This document shows, in pieces, positions 9,965 to 19,096 of a stretch of 64,000 bases of DNA. A model generated the notes under the pieces. The model was not told the origin of the DNA and ran no database searches. It saw nothing but the letters and a program-made list of their open reading frames with translations. How positions within the stretch are numbered: the first letter of the stretch is position 1; every line of letters begins with the position of its first letter. The stretch comes from Methylosinus sp. Sm6 (lineage in GTDB: Bacteria; Pseudomonadota; Alphaproteobacteria; Rhizobiales; Beijerinckiaceae): positions 62,001 through 126,000 of the forward strand of contig NZ_JAINDZ010000008.1 in the NCBI RefSeq assembly GCF_019802345.1, written 5' to 3'. Position numbers and translations under genes: made by a program.

Positions 9965-10849
9965 TCAGTCGCGGTGGGCGAGGTAGAATTCGAGCAGAGC
10001 GACAGCCGCCTTGCGGTCGGCTTCGCTGGCCCGCGCCAGGGCGCTCGCGTGCAGATCGACGATCCATTGGTCGGATTGCCGATCACCCGCGGTCTCGCGC
10101 GCCAGCGTGAGATACATGAGGCCGCGGGCGCGCTGCGGCGGGCCGCCGGCCTCGCCGTTGAACAGCAGATGTCCGAGCAGCGCTTGCGACGGGGCGTGGC
10201 CCTTGCGGGCCGAGAGATCGAGCCAGTTCGCCGCCTGGCGCGCATCCTTAACGACGCCATTGCCGTCCAGATACATGCGCGCGAGGTTATATTGCGCGTC
10301 GGCGTTGCCGAAATAGGTGGCCGCATAGCGGAACAAATCGAAGGCGCGGCTGATGTCGGGCGCGACCTGCGCCGAGGCGATGCCCTCGAGATAATAGACG
10401 CCGACGGCGACGAAGGCGCCGGCCGCCATCAGCCGCTCGCGCGGGCTCGGCTCGTCCTCGGCGAAATGCTCGACGAGCTTGGAGAAATAGGAATAGGCCT
10501 TGGCGTCGTCGCGCGCGACGCCGTCGCCGTCCGCATACATGCGGCCGAGCTTCCATTGCGCGAGCGATTCTCCGCCGTCCGCCGCATAGCGCAGCGCCTC
10601 CAGCGACTTCTTCGTATTGCCGGCGTGATAATTCTCGAGGCCGATGCGCAGCGCCGCGCGCGGGTCCTTGAACATCGGCAACGGCGCGGTCACCGCGGCG
10701 ACATTGCGCTGCTCGGACGCGTCGAAGGCCGACGCGCGAGGCCCGACGAGAAACAGGCTGGCGACGCAGCAGCCGAGCGCGATCCCGCGCTTTCCGCGAC
10801 GCCCGCCGGGCCGCATCGTCGACGCAATCCGATGAAGAAACGCCATCAT
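9965..10849 (-). CDS. exoR: ExoR-like periplasmic Sel1-repeat regulator
   Basis: A 294-residue protein with a signal peptide (hydrophobic GIALGCCVASLFLVG, ending near ASA-FDA) and Sel1/TPR-like repeats: SLAQWKLGRMYADGDGV, ADAQYNLARMYLDGNGV and HAPSQALLGHLLF. The order of repeats, the GVYYLEGIAS segment and the EADRKAAVAL end resemble ExoR of rhizobia. In those bacteria ExoR binds the periplasmic domain of the ChvG (ExoS) kinase and holds ChvG-ChvI off until it is degraded under acid or envelope stress. chvG-chvI is also in this window (52.0-54.6 kb), which supports the call. The ATG at 10849 (or the next codon) lacks a strong ribosome site. Confidence 0.72.
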   Translation of the reverse strand: MMAFLHRIASTMRPGGRRGKRGIALGCCVASLFLVGPRASAFDASEQRNVAAVTAPLPMFKDPRAALRIGLENYHAGNTKKSLEALRYAADGGESLAQWKLGRMYADGDGVARDDAKAYSYFSKLVEHFAEDEPSPRERLMAAGAFVAVGVYYLEGIASAQVAPDISRAFDLFRYAATYFGNADAQYNLARMYLDGNGVVKDARQAANWLDLSARKGHAPSQALLGHLLFNGEAGGPPQRARGLMYLTLARETAGDRQSDQWIVDLHASALARASEADRKAAVALLEFYLAHRD

Positions 10850-11325
10850 ATCCGGCTTCGACTTTCTGACACGGCAGCCGCCCGCAGACGACCCACTCGA
10901 ACGCTTTTCCAGGGCGCCGCGTCCCGAAACGGGGCGCGGCGGACATCGAAGCGAACGCGCCCATCCCTCCGTTGCGATGAGCGCCCCGGAAGTCGTCTAC
11001 GTGTCCTCGATGACCTTGTGACGGCGCCGAGATTAGCGCAGCGTTTATGGCTGAAAAGGGGCGTCTGGCTGTTATCGCCGCGTGCGAAAACTTATCTCGG
11101 CGACTGTTGCAACAAGGTCACAAATTTCACGGCGGCGCCGCATGTTTTCGCTTCCGTCCTGCGCTCGCGGCTACGCGTTGCGCCGCCCCCCGACGCCGAG
11201 TGTCCGCCCTTGCGTGCTCGAGTTGCTGGCGCTCACGGCGCGGGCGACCTATATGATCGCGCCAGATCGCGGAGGCGCCCGGCCGAGCCGAGACGAGCCG
11301 CGCGCGTCCGTCGGAGCCGAGCACG
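10850..11325. other. Divergent intergenic region between exoR and the Nramp gene
   Basis: This 476-base gap separates two divergent genes and must hold both promoters. Frames in it are short and lack ribosome sites, and I see no credible gene. The stretch 11040-11140 is less GC-rich than its surroundings and is the best place to look for a metal-responsive (Mur/Fur/MntR-type) operator in front of the transporter, but I could not identify a clear operator by eye. Confidence 0.4.
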
Positions 11326-12660
11326 ATGCGATCCGCAGCCGCCACCCCTGCTCTCGACAAAACATTCGCCGCGGCGAGAGGCGACATGCGCCGCTCCGTG
11401 AGCGTGCCGTCCGATTCCGCCGGGCTGCGCCGCCTGTTCATTTTTCTCGGCCCCGGCTATCTGGTCGCCACCGGCTATATGGACCCGGGCAATTGGGCGA
11501 CCGCGCTGGCCGGCGGATCGAAATTCGGAACGGCGCTGCTGTTCGTCGCCGTGCTGTCGAGCCTGATGGCGATCGTGCTGCAATCGCTGACGGCGCGGCT
11601 CGGCCTCGGCGCCGGGCTCGATCTCGCCTCCGCCTGCCGCGCGCGCTTTCCGCGCCGCGTGACCTTCGTGCTGTGGCTGCTCGCCGAGGCCGGCATTCTC
11701 GCCACCGACCTCGCCGAGGTGATCGGCACGGCGATCGGCCTGCAATTGCTGTTCGGCCTGCCGCTCGCCGCCGGCGTCGTGGTGACGCTGCTCGATACTT
11801 TCCTCGTTCTCGCCTTCGAGCGGGCGGGCTTCCGCATGATCGAGCTGTTCGTCGTGGCGATGCTCGGCGTCATCGCCCTCTCCTTCGGCGCGCAGCTGGC
11901 GCTCGCCGAGCCCAGTCTCACGGAGATCGCGGAAGGGCTCGTCCCGACGCGGGCCTTCTTCGAAAATCCCGAGATGCTCTATATCGGCCTCGGCATTCTC
12001 GGCGCGACGGTGATGCCGCACAATCTCTTCCTGCATTCTTATATCGTGCAGACCCGCGCGGTCGGCGCCTCGCTCGCGGAGAAGCGCGAGGCCATCGATT
12101 TCGCCGTCGTCGACAGCACCCTCGCCTTGATGATCGCGCTCGTCATCAACGGCTCGATCCTCGTGCTGGCGGCGGCGGCCTTCCACGCCGCCGGCCATAC
12201 CGAGGTCGCCGAGCTCGGCGAGGCCTATCGGCTCCTCGCGCCGCTGCTCGGCGCGCCGATCGCCGCCAAGCTGTTCGCCGTGGCGCTGATCGCCTGCGGC
12301 CTGAACTCCACGGTGACGGCGACCCTCGCCGGGCAGATCGTGATGGAGGGCTTCGTCCATATTCGCATGAGGCCGGCCCTGCGCCGACTGGCGACACGGC
12401 TCATCGCGCTCCTGCCCGCCGTCGCCGTGACGATCGTCGCCGGCGAAACGGCCACCGCCCGGCTGCTGGTGCTGAGCCAAGTGGCGCTGAGCCTCACTCT
12501 GCCCTTTGCGGTCGCGCCGCTCGTCTGGTTCACGGCTTCGCGGCGCATGATGGGCGAGCTGACCGCGCCACGCGCGACCACCGCCGTCGCCGCGATCATC
12601 GCGGCCGCGATCATCGCGCTCAACGGAAAGCTGCTGCTGGACGCGGCGACGGGGCGATAG
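11326..12660 (+). CDS. mntH: Nramp-family divalent metal (Mn2+/Fe2+) transporter
   Basis: Inner-membrane proton-coupled importer of Mn2+/Fe2+. The 444-residue protein has about 11 hydrophobic spans after a 30-residue soluble N-terminus. The metal-binding signatures are present: D53-P54-G55-N56 in helix 1 and M230-P231-H232-N233 in helix 6. GGAG (11313-11316) is 9 bases before the ATG. The gene is monocistronic and divergent from exoR. The symbol is given by family; iron versus manganese preference cannot be read from the sequence. Confidence 0.9.
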   Translation: MRSAAATPALDKTFAAARGDMRRSVSVPSDSAGLRRLFIFLGPGYLVATGYMDPGNWATALAGGSKFGTALLFVAVLSSLMAIVLQSLTARLGLGAGLDLASACRARFPRRVTFVLWLLAEAGILATDLAEVIGTAIGLQLLFGLPLAAGVVVTLLDTFLVLAFERAGFRMIELFVVAMLGVIALSFGAQLALAEPSLTEIAEGLVPTRAFFENPEMLYIGLGILGATVMPHNLFLHSYIVQTRAVGASLAEKREAIDFAVVDSTLALMIALVINGSILVLAAAAFHAAGHTEVAELGEAYRLLAPLLGAPIAAKLFAVALIACGLNSTVTATLAGQIVMEGFVHIRMRPALRRLATRLIALLPAVAVTIVAGETATARLLVLSQVALSLTLPFAVAPLVWFTASRRMMGELTAPRATTAVAAIIAAAIIALNGKLLLDAATGR

Positions 12661-12735
12661 GCGACGCATCTCCCGGCCGCCGCTCTGGCGCCCGCTTCGC
12701 ATGTCGCCCGATCATCCTGTGACGAAGGCGGTCAG

Positions 12736-12903
12736 ATGACAGTGGCGCAACTGCTCGAAGCTCTCAAAGACATGCCGGCCGACGCCGTGGTCGTGCTGGA
12801 AGGCGACGGGGCCTTCGCCCGCCTCGCGCGCATCAATTTCGAGAAGAGCCCGATGGCGGGCCTGCCGGATGAGGTCGTCCTCTCGACGGATGCGGAGGAA
12901 TGA
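12736..12903 (+). CDS. Small acidic protein of unknown function (55 aa)
   Basis: The frame reads MTVAQLLEALKDMPADAVVV and ends DEVVLSTDAEE. The pattern of a short helix (VAQLLEALKDMPADA) followed by a beta strand with a Glu-Gly turn resembles the many small proteins of the type 'L..L..LP.DA.V..E'. These are widespread but functionally unassigned. An AAGGCGG-like site precedes the ATG. It follows mntH by 75 bases in the same orientation and could be co-transcribed. A perfect 16-bp palindrome (12950-12965) lies after it. Confidence 0.5.
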   Translation: MTVAQLLEALKDMPADAVVVLEGDGAFARLARINFEKSPMAGLPDEVVLSTDAEE

Positions 12904-13028
12904 GCGAGCCTGCTGCAATCACAGGCGTCTCCTTCCCCCGCGTCGCGCACGGCTCCGCGGAGCCGCGCCGCACGCAGATGTCGTGAAGGGAATGGGCGGA
13001 GCGGGCGAAGGAGCGCGCCCCTCGCGCC

Positions 13029-14960
13029 TTATTCCTTCACATCCGGCGGCGTCGCCTCGGCGGCGAGCGCGGTCAGCGCGTCTCCGAGGCTCGCAGAGCT
13101 TTGCGCCTGCGAGCCGAGGCGGCGGATCGAGACGGTGCGCTCGGCAGCCTCCTTCTTGCCGACGACGAGAAGAACCGGGACCTTCGCCAGCGAATGCTCG
13201 CGGACCTTATAGGTGATCTTCTCGTTGCGCAGATCGAGATCGACTGCGAGGCCGAGCTTGCGGGCCTCCGCAGCCAACTCCATCGCGTAATCGTCGGCGT
13301 CATGCGTGATGGTGCAGACGACGATCTGCAATGGCGACAGCCATAGCGGCAGATGGCCGGCGTAATGCTCGATCAATATGCCGGTGAAGCGCTCCAGCGA
13401 GCCGAACATGGCGCGGTGAATCATCACCGGCGTCTTCTTCTCGCTGTCCGCGCCGATATAGAAGGCGCCAAAGCGCCCCGGCAGATTGAAGTCCACTTGC
13501 GTCGTGCCGCATTGCCACTCGCGGCCGATGGCGTCGCGTAAAGTATATTCGAGCTTCGGTCCGTAAAAGGCGCCCTCGCCCGGATTGACGCCGGTCTTGA
13601 GGCCGCGGGCCTTCAGCTCGTCGAGCACCTTGTAGAGCGCCGCCTCCGCCTTGGCCCAGGCGTCATCGGAGCCGACATGCTTCTCCGGCCGGGTGGAGAG
13701 CTTCACCACCACATCGTCGAAGCCGAAATCCTTGTAGATCGTCAGGATGAGGTCGTTGATCTTCAACGCCTCCTCCATGATCTGATCCTCGTTGCAGAAG
13801 ATATGCGCGTCGTCCTGCGTGAAGGCGCGCACGCGCATCATGCCGTGCAGCGCGCCCGACGGCTCATAGCGATGCACAATGCCGAATTCGGCGATCTTCA
13901 CCGGCAGGTCGCGGTAGGACTTGAGCCCATTCTTGAAGATCTGCACATGGCCGGGGCAGTTCATCGGCTTCAGCGCGAAGATGCGCTCGTCCTCGGTCTT
14001 GGTGAGGAACATGTTCTCGCGATAGGTCTGCCAATGGCCGGAAGTCTCCCACAGGGCGCGGTCGAGCACTTGCGGCGTGTTCACCTCGCGATAGCCCGCG
14101 GCCTTCTGGCGCCGGCGCATATAGGAGACGAGGCTCTGGAACAGAGCCCAGCCCTTCTCGTGCCAGAAGATCGTGCCCGGCCCCTCCTCCTGGAAGTGGA
14201 ACAGGTCCATCTCGCGCCCGAGGCGCCGATGGTCGCGCCGCTCGGCCTCCTCCAGCCGATGCAGATAGGCGTCCAAGTCTTCCTGCTTGGCGAAGGCGGT
14301 TCCATAGATGCGCGAGAGCATCGGATTATTGTGATCGCCGCGCCAATAGGCGCCCGCCACCTTCATCAGCTTGAAGGCGGTTCCGACCTTGCCGATCGAC
14401 GGCAAATGCGGCCCGCGGCAGAGATCGAGCCAATGCCCCTGGCGGTAGATTTTCAAATCCTCGCCGCCGGGAATGCTTTCGATCAGCTCGCGCTTGAACG
14501 CCTCGCCCTTGGCGGTGAAGTAAGTCTTGGCCTGATCGCGGCTCCAGACTTCCTTGGTGATCGCGGCGTCGCGCGCAACGATCTCGCGCATCTTCTTCTC
14601 GATGGCGGGAAGATCATCCGGCGTGAAGGGCTCGGCGCGATAGAAATCATAGTAGAAGCCGTTCTCGATCACCGGGCCGATGGTGACCTGCGTGCCGGGG
14701 AACAGCTCCTGCACCGCCTCCGCCAAAAGATGCGCGCAGTCGTGGCGGATGAGCTCGAGCGCCCGCGGGTCCTCCCGGCCGACGAATTCGATTTTCGCGT
14801 CGCGGTCGATGGGGTCGGCGAGGTCGCGCAGTTCTCCGTCGAGCGCCATGGCTACGGTTCGCTTGGCGAGAGAGGGGGAAATGCTCTTGGCGACGTCGAG
14901 GCCGGAGACGCCCGGCTCGAATTGACGGGACGCCCCGTCGGGGAAAGTCACGGCGATCAT
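13029..14960 (-). CDS. thrS: Threonyl-tRNA synthetase
   Basis: Class II synthetase charging tRNA-Thr, 643 residues as expected. Domains in order: TGS (residues 1-65), the second additional/editing domain with [10 protein letters not shown] (about 70-230), the catalytic core (about 245-535) with the [10 protein letters not shown] and [10 protein letters not shown] motifs that include zinc ligands, and the anticodon-binding domain with a C-terminal LGDAL..L end. The frame extends upstream to 15110, but AAAGGAG lies 5 bases before the ATG at 14960 and the TGS domain starts there. It is a single gene, divergent from the LTXXQ gene. Confidence 0.96.
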   Translation of the reverse strand: MIAVTFPDGASRQFEPGVSGLDVAKSISPSLAKRTVAMALDGELRDLADPIDRDAKIEFVGREDPRALELIRHDCAHLLAEAVQELFPGTQVTIGPVIENGFYYDFYRAEPFTPDDLPAIEKKMREIVARDAAITKEVWSRDQAKTYFTAKGEAFKRELIESIPGGEDLKIYRQGHWLDLCRGPHLPSIGKVGTAFKLMKVAGAYWRGDHNNPMLSRIYGTAFAKQEDLDAYLHRLEEAERRDHRRLGREMDLFHFQEEGPGTIFWHEKGWALFQSLVSYMRRRQKAAGYREVNTPQVLDRALWETSGHWQTYRENMFLTKTEDERIFALKPMNCPGHVQIFKNGLKSYRDLPVKIAEFGIVHRYEPSGALHGMMRVRAFTQDDAHIFCNEDQIMEEALKINDLILTIYKDFGFDDVVVKLSTRPEKHVGSDDAWAKAEAALYKVLDELKARGLKTGVNPGEGAFYGPKLEYTLRDAIGREWQCGTTQVDFNLPGRFGAFYIGADSEKKTPVMIHRAMFGSLERFTGILIEHYAGHLPLWLSPLQIVVCTITHDADDYAMELAAEARKLGLAVDLDLRNEKITYKVREHSLAKVPVLLVVGKKEAAERTVSIRRLGSQAQSSASLGDALTALAAEATPPDVKE

Positions 14961-15245
14961 GTCGTCTCCTTTGCGCCCACTCGCCGATACGAATCGGCGT
15001 AAGTCGCTGAAAACGGGCAGGGCCCGAACGGCGCCCTGATTACGAGCAGACGCGGCGCTTGGCAATGGAAAAGGGCCGCAGGCGGGCGCCGCGCTGGGGC
15101 AAGATGCCACAGTAACGAGGCGCGATCACCGCCATTAAATCACAGATCGGCAATGTTGAACCATCGGGAGCTCGCAGGAGGCCACAAGGATAATGCGCGA
15201 GTTCGAGGCGCAGTGAAGCGGTTTGCAGCAGAGGGAGGAATTCGA

Positions 15246-15923
15246 ATGAGCGCGATCTCTAACCGCAAATGGACCGCCGCGACTGCGGCGCTGTTGCTGG
15301 CCCTCGGCGGAACCGCCGCGGCGCAGCAATGGGGGGCTGCGCCCGGCGCAACGGATCACAGCGCGTCGGGCCATGATCATTCCAGCGGCGGAGCGGATCA
15401 AGGCGGCGGAGAGCACGGCGGCATGGGTCACGGAGGAATGGGTCACGGGGGAATGGGCGGCTGCGGCATGGGGCATGGCGGCATGAGTCACGGCGACGCC
15501 GCCAAGGGCGCCGATGGCGAGCCGAAGCGCGAAGGACAGGACAAGCACGGCGGCATGATGATGAGGCGCCTGTGCGGCGCCGGCGAGCACATCGAAGGCC
15601 GGCTCGCCTATCTGAAGGCCGAGCTGCAATTGACCGGCGCGCAGGCGCCGCAATGGACCGCCTTCGCCGACGCCTATCGCGCGGCCGGACAGAAGGTCGC
15701 TCAATATTGCGCCGCTGCGAAGGATCACAAAATGCCGAGCGGCGTGCTGGAACAGTTCGGCATGATGGAGCGCAACATGACCGCCCATCTCGATTCGGTT
15801 CGCGCGATCAAATCGGCGGCGGAGCCTTTGTTCACCGTGCTGACCGATGAGCAGAGGAAGACCGCCGAGGAGGTCATGACCGGCGAGATGGGCCTCGGCA
15901 CGGGAGGCATGGGCAAGCTCTGA
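15246..15923 (+). CDS. Exported LTXXQ-motif (Spy/CpxP-like) protein with His/Met/Gly-rich region
   Basis: A 225-residue protein with a signal peptide (TAATAALLLALGGTAAA). Next comes a low-complexity segment (about residues 37-105) dominated by repeats of GMGHGG and several His, then a helical domain with LTGAQAPQW and LTDEQRKTAEE. These are the LTxxQ motifs of the periplasmic Spy/CpxP stress chaperone superfamily. The His/Met repeats look like a copper or other soft-metal binding tract, an inference. GGGAGGA lies upstream of ATG 15246; the longer frame from 15153 has no such site. The gene is monocistronic. Confidence 0.8.
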   Translation: MSAISNRKWTAATAALLLALGGTAAAQQWGAAPGATDHSASGHDHSSGGADQGGGEHGGMGHGGMGHGGMGGCGMGHGGMSHGDAAKGADGEPKREGQDKHGGMMMRRLCGAGEHIEGRLAYLKAELQLTGAQAPQWTAFADAYRAAGQKVAQYCAAAKDHKMPSGVLEQFGMMERNMTAHLDSVRAIKSAAEPLFTVLTDEQRKTAEEVMTGEMGLGTGGMGKL

Positions 15924-15975
15924 GCTGCCGGCGCGCCCGTGCGACGACGCAAGCGCGGCGCCCCTGCCGCGCGCG

Positions 15976-16719
15976 TCAATTGCGCCCGAAAGTCTCGTCG
16001 AAGGAATAGCCCGTTCCGCGCACGGTCCGGATCGGGTCCTTCTCGCGGCCGCGGATGATCGCCTTGCGCAGCCGGCCGACATGCACGTCGACGGTGCGTT
16101 CGTCGATCTCCGCCGAAAGGCCCCAGACGCTGTCGAGCAATTGCGCGCGGGAGAACACGCGGCCGGGCTTCTCCATCAGATATTCGAGCAGGCGGAATTC
16201 CGTCGGCCCGAGATGGATCTCGCGGCCCGCGCGCTTCACGCGGCGCGTCTCGCGGTCGAGATCGATGTCGCCGGCGACGAGCCTGGTCGCGACGCGCTCC
16301 GGCCGCGCGCGGCGCAGCAGCGCATGCACGCGCGCCATCAGCTCCGGCGTCGAGAAGGGCTTCACCACATAGTCGTCGGCCCCGACTGAAAGCCCGCGCA
16401 CGCGCTCGTTCTCGTCGCCGCGCGCGGTCAGCATGATGATCGGCATGGTGCGCGTGTCGTCGCGGGCGCGCAGGCGCCGGCAGATCTCGAGGCCGGAGAC
16501 GCCCGGCAGCATCCAGTCGAGAATGACGAGGTCCGGCAGAGATTCCGAAAGGCGGATCTCCGCCTCGTCGCCCCGCTCCACATGCTCGACCTGAAACCCC
16601 TCAGCCTCGAGATTATAGGCGAGCAGGAGGGCGAGCGCCGCTTCGTCCTCGACGACGAGAATGCGCGGCGCCCGGTCGTTTGGCGCCTCGCGAGACGCCG
16701 AGACGCGGACTTCATTCAT
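15976..16719 (-). CDS. phoB: Phosphate regulon response regulator PhoB
   Basis: OmpR/PhoB-class regulator of 247 residues. The receiver domain has the acidic pair VVEDE, the phospho-acceptor D68 (VILDWMLPG), the conserved T in MLTARG and K in VVKPF. A winged-helix DNA-binding domain follows, ending TVRGTGYSFDETF. The last gene of the pst operon: its start overlaps the phoU stop by 4 bases. It is expected to bind the Pho box seen upstream of pstS. Confidence 0.94.
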   Translation of the reverse strand: MNEVRVSASREAPNDRAPRILVVEDEAALALLLAYNLEAEGFQVEHVERGDEAEIRLSESLPDLVILDWMLPGVSGLEICRRLRARDDTRTMPIIMLTARGDENERVRGLSVGADDYVVKPFSTPELMARVHALLRRARPERVATRLVAGDIDLDRETRRVKRAGREIHLGPTEFRLLEYLMEKPGRVFSRAQLLDSVWGLSAEIDERTVDVHVGRLRKAIIRGREKDPIRTVRGTGYSFDETFGRN

Positions 16720-17438
16720 AGCGACTGCTCTTTCGCCTCGTCGGCCGGCGTCGCAGGCTTGCCGCCCTTGGGCCGCTCGGTCGGCATGGATTCGCCGGTC
16801 ACGAGATAGACGATGGTCTCGGCCACATTGGTGGTGTGGTCGCCGATCCGCTCGATGTTCTTGGAGCAGAACAGCAGATGCGTGCAGAAGGAGATGTTGC
16901 GCGGATCCTCCATCATGAAGGTGAGGAGGTCGCGAAACACCGAATCCTCGAGCGCGTCGAGCTCGGTGTCATTGGCCCACACGGTCTTGGCCCGCTCCAC
17001 GTCCCGCTGCGCATAAGCGTCGAGCACGTCCTTGAGCTGCAGCGAAGCCACTTCCGCCATCGTCTTCAGCCCGATGATGGCGCGCGGCACGCGCGCCTCG
17101 GCGAGGATTTTCACCGTGCGCTTGGCGATGCTCTTGGCGAGGTCGCCGACCCGCTCGAGGTCGGCGGCGATGCGCATCGCCGCTATGCATTCGCGCAGGT
17201 CGACGGCGAGCGGCTGCCGCCGCGCGATGGTGAGGATGGCGCTCTCCTCGATCTCGCGCTGCAGCGCGTCGAGCCTGGTGTCGGTGGCGACGACGCGATG
17301 CGCGAGCTCCGTGTCGAAATTGGCGAGGGCGTCCATCGCCTCGCCCAACATCTTCTCGGCGATACCGCCCATCTCGGCGATGCGGCGGCCGAGCGCCTCG
17401 AGATCCCGGTCGTAGGAACTGACGATATGTTCGCTCAT
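16716..17438 (-). CDS. phoU: Phosphate transport regulator PhoU
   Basis: A 240-residue all-helical protein made of two three-helix PhoU repeats, each with the typical metal-site pattern (E.a...i...R and RIAADLERVGDLAKSIAKR, then CSKNIERIGDHTTNVAE). PhoU links the Pst transporter to PhoR and keeps the phosphate regulon off when phosphate is plentiful. It lies between pstB and phoB and overlaps phoB by 4 bases. Confidence 0.95.
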   Translation of the reverse strand: MSEHIVSSYDRDLEALGRRIAEMGGIAEKMLGEAMDALANFDTELAHRVVATDTRLDALQREIEESAILTIARRQPLAVDLRECIAAMRIAADLERVGDLAKSIAKRTVKILAEARVPRAIIGLKTMAEVASLQLKDVLDAYAQRDVERAKTVWANDTELDALEDSVFRDLLTFMMEDPRNISFCTHLLFCSKNIERIGDHTTNVAETIVYLVTGESMPTERPKGGKPATPADEAKEQSL

Positions 17439-17471
17439 GGTGTCGTCCTCATGCGCGTTGCGGCGCGCGCG

Positions 17472-18257
17472 TCAGCCGAAGCGGCCGGTGATGTAGTCTT
17501 GCGTCTTTTTGTTCTGCGGAGCGGTGAACAGAGTGTTCGTCTCGCCGAATTCGACGAGGTCGCCGAGATACATGAAAGCGGTGAAATCCGAGACGCGGGC
17601 GGCCTGCTGCATGTTGTGGGTGACGATGGCGATCGTGTAGCGCTCCGACAATTCGTCGATGAGCTCCTCGATCTTGGCGGTGGAGATCGGATCGAGCGCC
17701 GAGCAGGGCTCGTCGAACAGGATCACCTCCGGCTGAATGGCCACTGAGCGGGCGATGCACAGGCGCTGCTGCTGGCCGCCCGAGAGGCCGAGGCCGCTCG
17801 AAGTGAGCTTGTCGCGCACCTCGTCCCACAGCGCGGCGCCGCGCAGCGCCGCTTCGACTCGGCCGTCCATCTCGCTGCGCGAGAGCTTCTCGTAGAGGCG
17901 GATGCCGAAGGCGATGTTGTCGTAGATCGACATGGGGAAGGGCGTCGGCTTCTGGAACACCATGCCGACGCGCGAGCGCAGCAGATTGAGGTCGATGCCC
18001 GGGTCGAGAATATTCTCGCCGTCGAGCAGCACCTCGCCCTCGGCGCGCTGCCTCGGATAGAGGTCGTACATGCGGTTCAGAACGCGCAGCAGCGTGGATT
18101 TGCCGCAGCCCGACGGGCCGATGAAGGCCGTCACCTTATTGGTGTAGAGCGGCAGCGAAATTTTCTTCAGCGCGTGCGACTGGCCGTAATAGAAGTCCAG
18201 ATTGCGCACCGAGACCTTGGTGGAGGTTTTCGTCTCGATCACCGGCATGGCGGTCAT
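17472..18257 (-). CDS. pstB: Phosphate ABC transporter ATP-binding protein PstB
   Basis: ATPase of the high-affinity phosphate importer, 261 residues. It shows Walker [10 protein letters not shown], the Q-loop [13 protein letters not shown], the signature [14 protein letters not shown], Walker [14 protein letters not shown] and the switch His in IVTHNMQQA. The start at 18257 overlaps the pstA stop by 4 bases (ATGA), with a GAGGAA ribosome site just upstream; the open frame further upstream is not used. phoU follows after 33 bases. Confidence 0.95.
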   Translation of the reverse strand: MTAMPVIETKTSTKVSVRNLDFYYGQSHALKKISLPLYTNKVTAFIGPSGCGKSTLLRVLNRMYDLYPRQRAEGEVLLDGENILDPGIDLNLLRSRVGMVFQKPTPFPMSIYDNIAFGIRLYEKLSRSEMDGRVEAALRGAALWDEVRDKLTSSGLGLSGGQQQRLCIARSVAIQPEVILFDEPCSALDPISTAKIEELIDELSERYTIAIVTHNMQQAARVSDFTAFMYLGDLVEFGETNTLFTAPQNKKTQDYITGRFG

Positions 18258-19093
18258 TTGTAATTTCCTCGGCTGCTGAGCGCGCGCGCGCTGATCGACA
18301 GGAGAAGAACGGCGATCGTGACCAGCAGGGCGCCGGTCCAGGCCAGCTGCTGCCAATCCTTGTAGGGCGAGAGCGCGAATTGGAAGATGACGACGGGGAG
18401 GCTCGACAGGGGCGCGTTGAGGTCCGTGCTCCAGAATTGATTGTTGAGAGAGGTGAACAGCAAGGGCGCCGTCTCGCCGGAGACGCGGGCGACCGCCAGC
18501 AGCACGCCAGTGATGATGCCCGATTTCGCCGCGCGATAGGCGACGCGCAGCAGCATATGCGAGCGCGGCAGGCCGAGCGCCGCCGCCGCCTCGCGCAGCG
18601 GGCCGGGCACCAGCAGCAGCATGTCCTCCGTGGTGCGCACGACGACCGGCACGACCAGCACCGCGAGCGCGATCGCGCCGGCAACGCCCGAGAAATGTCC
18701 GACCCGCGCCACCACCACCGTATAGACGAAGAGGCCGATGACGATGGACGGCGCGCTGAGCAGAATGTCGTTGATGAAGCGCACGACTGTCGAGAGCTTC
18801 GAGTAGCGGCCGTATTCGGCCATATAGGTGCCGGCCAGCATGCCGAGCGGCGTGCCGACGACGACGCCGATGGCGGTCATCACCAGCGAGCCGGCGATGG
18901 CGTTGAGCAGGCCGCCGCTCGAGCCGGGCGGCGGAGTCATTTCGGTGAAGACGGCCGGCGTGAGGCCGCGCGCGCCCTCATAGATCAGCGCGCCGAGGAT
19001 CAGCACGAGCCAGCTCAGCCCGAACAAAGTGCCGGTCCAGCACAACGCCTTGGCGACGGCGTCGACGCGGCGGCGGTGGGAATAGAGGGACAA
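18254..19093 (-). CDS. pstA: Phosphate ABC transporter permease PstA
   Basis: Inner-membrane permease of 279 residues with six hydrophobic spans and the binding-protein-dependent permease loop ([11 protein letters not shown] near the C-terminal third), typical of PstA. It begins 3 bases after the pstC stop and its stop overlaps the pstB start by 4 bases, so pstC-pstA-pstB are translationally coupled. Confidence 0.94.
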   Translation of the reverse strand: MSLYSHRRRVDAVAKALCWTGTLFGLSWLVLILGALIYEGARGLTPAVFTEMTPPPGSSGGLLNAIAGSLVMTAIGVVVGTPLGMLAGTYMAEYGRYSKLSTVVRFINDILLSAPSIVIGLFVYTVVVARVGHFSGVAGAIALAVLVVPVVVRTTEDMLLLVPGPLREAAAALGLPRSHMLLRVAYRAAKSGIITGVLLAVARVSGETAPLLFTSLNNQFWSTDLNAPLSSLPVVIFQFALSPYKDWQQLAWTGALLVTIAVLLLSISARALSSRGNYK

Positions 19094-19096
19094 GGG

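Noticed and set aside
10850-11325. Search for a Mur/Fur/MntR operator before the Nramp gene.
   Set aside because: A few TGCAA-like words are present, but none forms a convincing dyad by eye.
9743-11401. Plus-strand open frame of 552 codons opposite exoR.
   Set aside because: ExoR on the minus strand has a signal peptide and repeats; the opposite frame ends in arginine-rich nonsense.
12950-12965. Perfect 16-bp palindrome CGGCTCCGCGGAGCCG after the small gene at 12736, considered as a terminator or operator.
   Set aside because: No T tract follows and no other copy was noticed. At this GC content a short GC-only palindrome is weak evidence.
16836-17747. Plus-strand open frames opposite phoU and pstB.
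   Set aside because: The pst-phoU-phoB genes are certain and tightly coupled; these frames are mirror artefacts of codon bias.
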